Shown one piece after another: positions 6,613 through 10,900 of a stretch of DNA of 10,900 nt. Below the pieces are notes generated by a model. That model made no database searches. It was given only the letters and a program-made list of their open reading frames with translations, and was not told where the DNA came from. The position numbers were made by a program, and so were the translations under genes. The DNA is taken from positions 1-10,900 of the forward strand of contig JBDUDK010000034.1 of NCBI GenBank assembly GCA_040002995.1. The letters are read 5' to 3'. The stretch is from JBDUDK01 sp040002995. GTDB lineage: Bacteria > Actinomycetota > Acidimicrobiia > Acidimicrobiales > Ilumatobacteraceae. How positions within the stretch are numbered: the stretch's first letter is position 1; every line of letters begins with the position of its first letter.

Positions 6613-7281
6613 GTGACAAAACAGGATGCGGCCGGAACGGCCCAGCCGCGGCCGCGGGCCGTGAGCCCCGGCCGCCCGCCGAAATCGGAGGAAGCGGCGC
6701 GCCTGCGGCACGTGCTTGGCGTCGCATCAGCAGAGTTCGTGCGGCACGGATACGCCGGGGCCAACGTGTCCCGGATCGCCGGTGACGCCGGTGTCTCGAA
6801 GAAGACGATCTACGCCCGGTACCCCCGCAAGGCCGACCTTCTCGTCGCAGTGGTGAGCGATCTGGCGACTCGTTACTACGAAGGAGTCATGGCGGCGATG
6901 AGCGCCTCAGCAGGCGATCCCGAGCACGTTCTCGAGAGCTTTGGATCTCAGGCGGCGCGCAACTGGGCGACTCCGGAGGCCGTCGGGGTGTACCGGCTGG
7001 TCGTCTCCGAGGTCGCGCGATTCCCGGAGTTGGCGTCGATCTACCGCAACACGATGGATCGGTTCCGGACCACGCTCGCCGAGTACCTGAGCGAGCAGAG
7101 CGCTGCCGGAACCCTGGACATCGCCGACGCGGATGCGGCCTCGCACCAGTTCGGGATGCTCGTCTACGGTGAGATCCGCGAGAAAGCGCTGCTTGGCGAG
7201 ACCGTGACCGACGACCACATCGACGCAGTCGTCCGTCGCGCCGTTCGCGTCTTCCTCACCGGCTATGCAGTACGTGCGTGA
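6613..7281 (+). CDS. TetR/AcrR-family transcriptional regulator (AefR-like C-terminal domain)
   Basis: This 222-residue protein has a basic, proline-rich N-terminal tail (about 1-30), a TetR helix-turn-helix at about 33-78 with recognition helix VSKKTIYARYPRKADLL, and a ligand domain with the YRLVVSEVARFPELASIYRN segment (127-146) typical of the AefR-like C-terminal group. TetR proteins bind operators as dimers and let go when a small ligand binds. The GTG at 6613 is preferred because GGGAG lies 8 nt upstream. In-frame TTG (6565) and GTG (6598) codons exist, but the first lies inside the operator. The gene is divergent from the crotonase cluster, so it probably represses that cluster and itself, released by a substrate or CoA intermediate. 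About 200 bp without a recognisable gene or clear terminator follow before the convergent LapA-type gene. Confidence 0.92.
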   Translation: MTKQDAAGTAQPRPRAVSPGRPPKSEEAARLRHVLGVASAEFVRHGYAGANVSRIAGDAGVSKKTIYARYPRKADLLVAVVSDLATRYYEGVMAAMSASAGDPEHVLESFGSQAARNWATPEAVGVYRLVVSEVARFPELASIYRNTMDRFRTTLAEYLSEQSAAGTLDIADADAASHQFGMLVYGEIREKALLGETVTDDHIDAVVRRAVRVFLTGYAVRA

Positions 7282-7480
7282 CCTGGCCCGCGATTCTCAG
7301 CGAGAGCGGAAAGCGGGTTCGTCGACACGTTTCCGCAGGGGACGCTGTCGGCTGCGATCGAGACGCTCCAGCTTCAATCAGCACTCGGTGCCGGTGCCTC
7401 GACAGTCAGCTCTCGCGCGTCACGGTCGCTGCGTTCCTCGAACGCTGGCTTGCCGGGAGCTTGGCCAAAGGCCGCCGCGG

Positions 7481-7720
7481 TCAGCGGTGTCTGGGCTTGG
7501 CGACATAACCAATAACAATGCCTGCAGCGGCGCTGACCGCGATCACGATCCAGAGAGCTACGTCCGTCGTATCGAAGGCCCAATCGACACTGACTTTGTC
7601 GGTGTTGAGTGCCGCGAACACCACCACAGCTGCCAGCACGACGAGCCAGGTGATGACCCGGACGGTCTGGGCCGCCCGGATACGGGTCTCGGCGTGGGAC
7701 AGCGATTCATTACTGCTCAC
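7481..7720 (-). CDS. Small LapA-domain (DUF1049-like) two-helix membrane protein
   Basis: This 79-residue protein has a short polar N-terminus (about 1-20), a first membrane helix VITWLVVLAAVVVFAAL (22-38), a loop LNTDKVSVDWAF carrying the N-x-x-x-V-x-V/W-x-F pattern of LapA-domain proteins, a second helix around VALWIVIAVSAAAGIVIGYVA (53-73) and a basic tail AKPRHR. In proteobacteria LapA helps control lipopolysaccharide levels; actinobacterial relatives lack that role and their function is unknown. The GTG at 7720 is selected because GGAGG sits 6 nt upstream; a longer reading back to 7762 has no such site. It converges with the TetR gene, shares no visible operon, and its regulation is not evident. 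Confidence 0.8.
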   Translation of the reverse strand: MSSNESLSHAETRIRAAQTVRVITWLVVLAAVVVFAALNTDKVSVDWAFDTTDVALWIVIAVSAAAGIVIGYVAKPRHR

Positions 7721-8124
7721 CTCGCACCTCCCGGACGAAAACCGAAGCAGGAACAAGCACACCGTAGGTCTTTCGCGTTGACCGAACGAACACGCGACAC
7801 GCCGCGCAGCACATCGCCCACTTTGAGGACACTGACGGACCTCACCGCGGCCAGGTTGACGACCAAATCAAAGTCCGTGGCCGGGAGGTCGCGTCATGCG
7901 CACTCTGGTGCGCGGGAGCCACCCAACTCGTTGTCATCGCCGCCCACGGCGATGAGCCCACCCGCAACGTGACCCTTCGTCGTGGGTCCATCGGCTCGCG
8001 GTGGAAGCCCTCGCAATCGGCTTGGGATCAGCGGCGGCCGGAACCCCAACCGACCGCCAAAACGGCCCACTTCGCGTCGCGACAACTCACAAGGCTCGAG
8101 CACTAGGGGACGGCGAACGCCTCG
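7721..8124. other. About 400 bp without a convincing gene
   Basis: No recognisable protein, RNA gene or clear terminator is seen here. The 5' end contains the ribosome site of the LapA-type gene. A plus-strand frame stays open from 7768 to a TAG at 8104-8106 (112 codons) with fairly G/C-rich third positions, but it has no ATG, GTG or TTG until well past its middle. A minus-strand frame at 7894-8103 has a GTG start but no ribosome site. Either could be a decayed gene or chance in GC-rich DNA. The stretch must also hold any promoter for the LapA-type gene; none was clear enough to call. Confidence 0.5.
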
Positions 8125-8856
8125 TCAGGAGCGCTCGGGTAGAAGATCGAGTGCCGACGCGCTCAGGACGCCGTTGATGACGTCGCGGGCGACGTCGACG
8201 AGCAGGAGGTTGTGGTTGCGCGCGTGGTTACGCAACGCGGAGAACGCGTGCGTCATGTCGAGGCCCAACCGCTCGGCCACCATTCCTTTGGCTTGCTCGA
8301 GGACGATGCGGCTGTTGAGGGCGATCTGCAGCTGCTCGGTCATGACTTGTCCCTCGACCATGTGGCGGTGCTGCAGGATGGCGATCGTGGCGACATCGGC
8401 GAGGGCTTGGCCTGCATCGATGTCGGCTGGTCTCATCCCGCCCGGGTCGACATGGAAGAGGTTAAGGGCGCCGATGACAGTGCCGCGCAGCCGCATCGGC
8501 AATGCGTCCACCGAATGGAAGCCTGCGGCGAGGGCTTCGGCCGCGAATCGGGGCCAACGGCCAACGGTCGTGAGGTCCTGGTTCACTACCGGTAGGCCGG
8601 TGCGGTAGCAGTCGAGACACGGGCCTTCTTGGGCTTGCAGCTCGAACAGCTCGAGCAGATACATGGTCTCACTGGAAGAGGCCATCACCCGTAGGTCCCT
8701 CTCGGCGGCCACGAGCATGATCCCCGCGGCAGCGACATCGAGCACGTCCACGCACCGGTCGGTGAGCAAGGTCAGCAACTCCACCACATCGAAGTCGTCG
8801 ACCAGAGTGTCTGCCAGCTCCACGAGTGTTCTCGCGAGCAGTGCTTCTCTTGACAT
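8125..8856 (-). CDS. GAF-ANTAR domain regulator, canonical ANTAR
   Basis: This 243-residue protein has a GAF sensor domain at about 22-166 (AAGIMLVAAERDLRVMASS, EGPCLDCYRTGLPV, GTVIGALNLFHVDPG) and a C-terminal ANTAR domain at about 174-230 (SRIVLEQAKGMVAERLGLDMTHAF then LRNHARNHNLLLVDVARDVI). ANTAR domains are RNA-binding antiterminators that recognise paired hairpins in leader transcripts. GAF-ANTAR fusions are common in actinomycetes and are thought to couple a signal, often stress or small molecules, to transcript elongation. Here the QAKG and LR-x-x-A-R core is intact. The ATG at 8856 follows AGGAGG by 4 nt. A second GAF-ANTAR gene lies 113 bp upstream in the same direction. The RNA targets cannot be told from the window. 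Confidence 0.93.
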   Translation of the reverse strand: MSREALLARTLVELADTLVDDFDVVELLTLLTDRCVDVLDVAAAGIMLVAAERDLRVMASSSETMYLLELFELQAQEGPCLDCYRTGLPVVNQDLTTVGRWPRFAAEALAAGFHSVDALPMRLRGTVIGALNLFHVDPGGMRPADIDAGQALADVATIAILQHRHMVEGQVMTEQLQIALNSRIVLEQAKGMVAERLGLDMTHAFSALRNHARNHNLLLVDVARDVINGVLSASALDLLPERS

Positions 8857-8969
8857 CGGACCTCCTAGTCACCCACGGCTCGGCCATGGGATCCCAAGAC
8901 GGGGAGCCGCACCCCTCAATGGTACGACTTACTAGGTCCAGTTGATAGGACCCCCGAGCGGACTTCGCC

Positions 8970-9695
8970 TCACGGGCCTGGGTCATTCTCGCCGCTTCGA
9001 TCATCGAAACGAAGCGTTCGGGCCACCACGTTGCGGGCTATCTCGGCGAGGGCGCGGTCGTTGCCGAAGGCGTACGCCCGCAGCCGGATAAGAGCTTGCC
9101 CCGCGCTGATCTCGAGCTGTGCGGCCACCATGCCGGAAGCCTGGTGGACGACGTACTGGAAGTTCCCGCCCGCCTCCAGTTCTTGAGCCAGCTTCCCGGC
9201 GGGCGCTTTGGCCTGCATCGCCATCATCGCCTCGGCGGCGACGTCGGCGACCACCAGCGCGTCGGCGTGTTGTTCGTCGGTGAGCCGCCCCGGCCGGTCG
9301 TTGTAGAGGTTGAGGGCCCCGACGCGGATCGCCCCAATCTGGAGGGGGAAGCCGAAGACCGCTCGCACACCGGCCGCGACGGCCGGGCCGGTGAACGCGA
9401 GCCAGCGAGCGGTGATAGGTGTGGCCAAATCGGGTTCGAGAACCGGCCGGCCGTGCGCATAGGCATCGACGCACGGCCCTTCGCCAAGTTCGAACTGCAA
9501 CCGCTCGATGAGTGCACTGACCTCGTTCGTGGTGCACACCGAGCCTTGGGGCACATCACCCGACATGAGCATGATTCCTGCGCCGCTCACCGCGGTGACA
9601 TCCGCGCACACCTCGCACAACCGCTTCGTTTCTACTTCGGGAGTTGTGCCGCCAAGGAGACGGGCGAGGAACCGTAAACGTCGTTCGCCACTCAC
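8970..9695 (-). CDS. GAF-ANTAR domain regulator, diverged ANTAR
   Basis: This 241-residue paralogue of the next gene has the same layout. A GAF domain lies at about 20-160 (SGAGIMLMSGDVPQ, EGPCVDAYAHGRPVLEPDL, GAIRVGALNLYNDRPG) and an ANTAR domain at about 176-230 (FQYVVHQASGMVAAQLEISAGQAL then IRLRAYAFGNDRALAEIARNVV). In the ANTAR core QAKG is replaced by QASG and the arginine just before it is absent, so RNA binding may be altered. The start is the GTG at 9695 with GGAGG 9 nt upstream; no better in-frame start was seen. It sits directly downstream of the broken crotonase remnant. Expression with its neighbour is possible but the 113 bp gap allows a separate promoter. Likely a signal-responsive regulator; the ligand is unknown. 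Confidence 0.9.
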   Translation of the reverse strand: MSGERRLRFLARLLGGTTPEVETKRLCEVCADVTAVSGAGIMLMSGDVPQGSVCTTNEVSALIERLQFELGEGPCVDAYAHGRPVLEPDLATPITARWLAFTGPAVAAGVRAVFGFPLQIGAIRVGALNLYNDRPGRLTDEQHADALVVADVAAEAMMAMQAKAPAGKLAQELEAGGNFQYVVHQASGMVAAQLEISAGQALIRLRAYAFGNDRALAEIARNVVARTLRFDDRSGENDPGP

Positions 9696-9762
9696 CGCTC
9701 AAAGCCTCCGGCCGGCCAACCGTGTTGGTGACGTGCACTCGACACCGCTCACGATACCCCGA

Positions 9763-10040
9763 CATGTCGTCGAGTTCGGCATCGGGTAAGGCTCGTGTGA
9801 TCCAACCCCAACGTTCGGCGGTGGAGGCGTCGTAGTCGTCGCTGCTGAGAATCACTTCGAGGGCGGGCCGCTCGTGAAGACGACCACCTGGATTGCGGGA
9901 TCGTCGTCGAGCTCGCGGAGGATCTCGTCCAGCCGCGTCACGGTTTCGCTGACGATCAGATTCACGGGTGGATTCGCAAAGGTGATCCTGGCGATCTTCG
10001 GTGTCGAACGTTCGAAGGTGATCGTGCTCCCGTGGGTCAT
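9763..10040 (-). pseudogene. Remnant of a second crotonase (enoyl-CoA hydratase), internally deleted and frameshifted
   Basis: The ATG at 10040 starts a normal crotonase N-terminus (ITFANPPVNLIVSETVTRLDEIL and IQVVVFTSGPP). Around 9855-9862 the frame then jumps into a segment typical of the C-terminal half of the family (ALEVILSSDDYDASTAERWGWITRALPDAELDD), which is in another frame. The reading frame from the ATG meets TGA at once (62 codons in all). About 95 residues expected between the two pieces, including the second oxyanion hole and both catalytic glutamates, are missing. After DAELDD (about 9766) the family match stops and the sequence leads into the GAF-ANTAR gene, so the C-terminus is lost too. 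The ATG shares ATGA with the stop of the upstream alpha/beta hydrolase, a remnant of an intact operon. A sequencing error alone would not explain the missing middle. Confidence 0.8.
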
Positions 10041-10900
10041 GGCGCGCGTCTGTTCTCGTTGCCGTTCTGCTGCCGGTCGAGGAACTCGAGGGTGGTCGCG
10101 ACGAATTCCCGGTGGTGCTGGAAGATGCCGCCGTGACCGGCGTCGGGGTAGAGGACGAGTTCGCTGTTCGGCAGGCGGCGGTCGAGGTCGACCGTGTTCG
10201 ATGTGGGCACCATCCTGTCGTTGTCGCCGTTGGCGACCAGCACGGGCTGCTTGATCACGGACAGGTCGGCGGGCTTCTGCCGGCCCCAGCGATGGATCGC
10301 CTTCAGTTGGGCGCGATAGCCGGACAGGGACATCCTCTTGTCTCGGCTCTCGGTGCGCTCCTTCAACCGTGCCAGGAACTCTTTGGCTGATCGTTTCCCG
10401 TTGGGGGTCCTGGTGAAGAACAGGTACGTCTTCGGGTCCCGGACGGTTAGCAGCGCGCGCGCGACGTCGAGATTCGAGATCCGGGTCACCTTGTCGATGC
10501 CCTCGCCGCCGGCCGGACCGGTGCCGGTGAGAATCAGCTTGCGGATGAGCTCAGGCTCTTCCAGTGCGATCACCTGCGCGACCATGCCTCCTAGAGAGAA
10601 CGCGAGGATGTCGACCTGCTCGAAGCCGAGCGCCCGTATGAAGGTGACCGCGTCATTCGCCATTGCCTCGATCGTGTCGGGCACCGTGCCGCTGGAGGCG
10701 CCGACGCCTCGATTGTCGAAGGTGATCACGCGGTGCTTCGCGGCGATGCCGTCGACGACGCGTGGGTCCCAGTTGTCGAGGTTCGCGGCCAGGTGCGTGA
10801 GAAAGATCACCGGGATGCCCGTCTTCTGGCCGAGCTCTCTGTAGGCGAAGTCCACGCCCCCGGCCGCGACGGTGCGAGTGGAGGCGTTCTCGTACGACGT
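10037..10900 (-). CDS. Alpha/beta hydrolase (enol-lactonase/RutD-like fold), 5' end outside window
   Basis: The frame is open to the right edge, with 287 codons and the stop at 10037. A GTG at 10855 is possible, but the in-frame residues before it (TSYENASTRTVAAGG) look like a real N-terminus, so the true start is probably just beyond 10900. The fold is a typical single-domain alpha/beta hydrolase: the LTHLAANLDNWDP oxyanion region, TFDNRGVGAS, the nucleophile elbow AFSLGG (serine 87 counted from the 10855 GTG; the first glycine of GxSxG is Ala), the acid Asp213 in NGDNDRMVP and the base His241 in DAGHGGIF. Relatives include 3-oxoadipate enol-lactonase-like and RutD-like enzymes; the substrate is unknown. 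It overlaps the broken crotonase by ATGA, so its former partner was probably that enzyme. Confidence 0.9.
   Translation of the reverse strand, partial: TSYENASTRTVAAGGVDFAYRELGQKTGIPVIFLTHLAANLDNWDPRVVDGIAAKHRVITFDNRGVGASSGTVPDTIEAMANDAVTFIRALGFEQVDILAFSLGGMVAQVIALEEPELIRKLILTGTGPAGGEGIDKVTRISNLDVARALLTVRDPKTYLFFTRTPNGKRSAKEFLARLKERTESRDKRMSLSGYRAQLKAIHRWGRQKPADLSVIKQPVLVANGDNDRMVPTSNTVDLDRRLPNSELVLYPDAGHGGIFQHHREFVATTLEFLDRQQNGNENRRAP

Noticed and set aside
7282..7480. Search for a bidirectional terminator between the convergent TetR and LapA-type genes
   Set aside because: Only a weak CCGC/GCGG stem was seen near 7470-7485, with no U-tract, so no terminator is claimed.
8901..8952. Two short stem-loops (GGGG/CCCC at 8901-8915 and GGTCC/GGACC at 8935-8952) between the GAF-ANTAR genes, considered as ANTAR-type RNA targets
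   Set aside because: The loops are 7 and 8 nt rather than the paired hexaloops expected, and the stems are only 4-5 bp, which is common by chance in this base composition.
9754..9759. Minus-strand GGGTAT about 60 bp before the second GAF-ANTAR start, resembling a stress-sigma (SigB/SigF-type) -10 box
   Set aside because: No GTTT-like -35 was found at the proper distance, so it was not called a promoter.
9852..10040. The 62-codon crotonase N-terminus as a functional small protein
   Set aside because: It ends right after the first beta strands of the fold, with matching C-terminal sequence next to it in another frame, so it is a fragment.

Overview
The window looks like chromosomal DNA of a high-GC actinomycete, probably in the Rhodococcus/Nocardia/Mycobacterium/Gordonia range. 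The support is strong G/C third-position bias, GTG starts, purine-rich ribosome sites, tightly overlapping stop/start codons, an AefR-type TetR regulator and two GAF-ANTAR proteins. The genus is inference. No rRNA, tRNA, insertion sequence or CRISPR array was seen.

Positions 1-6497 (minus strand) hold one seven-gene catabolic-looking cluster, read from right to left. It runs crotonase-family enoyl-CoA hydratase/isomerase, small NTF2/SnoaL-like protein, dienelactone-hydrolase-like alpha/beta hydrolase, metallo-beta-lactamase-fold hydrolase, and, after a gap of about 110 bp, a three-subunit molybdenum hydroxylase (2Fe-2S, FAD, Mo-binding). The Mo-binding gene runs off the left edge with 621 codons visible. 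Junctions are 11 bp or less, or overlapping, except for that gap. The FAD subunit carries a four-cysteine insert like those that bind an extra [4Fe-4S] cluster in PaoABC-type enzymes. The iron-sulfur subunit has no Tat leader, so the enzyme is predicted to be cytoplasmic.

Positions 6498-6612 form a divergent control region. A strong sigma70-like promoter (TTGACA, 18 bp, TTTAAT) fires leftward into the cluster. A perfect 9+4+9 bp inverted repeat fills its spacer and a third half-site follows. The divergent TetR gene (6613-7281, plus strand) is the obvious candidate to bind it. A reasonable model is repression lifted by a pathway intermediate, possibly an acyl-CoA, but the substrate cannot be read from sequence.

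Positions 7282-8124 hold a small two-helix LapA-domain membrane protein (minus strand) and about 400 bp without a convincing gene. Positions 8125-9695 hold two tandem minus-strand GAF-ANTAR proteins, likely signal-responsive RNA-binding antiterminators.

Positions 9763-10900 (minus strand) hold an alpha/beta hydrolase, open at the right edge, whose stop overlaps the start of a second crotonase. That crotonase is broken: its N-terminal 60 or so codons are joined out of frame to a C-terminal piece, and the catalytic centre is missing.
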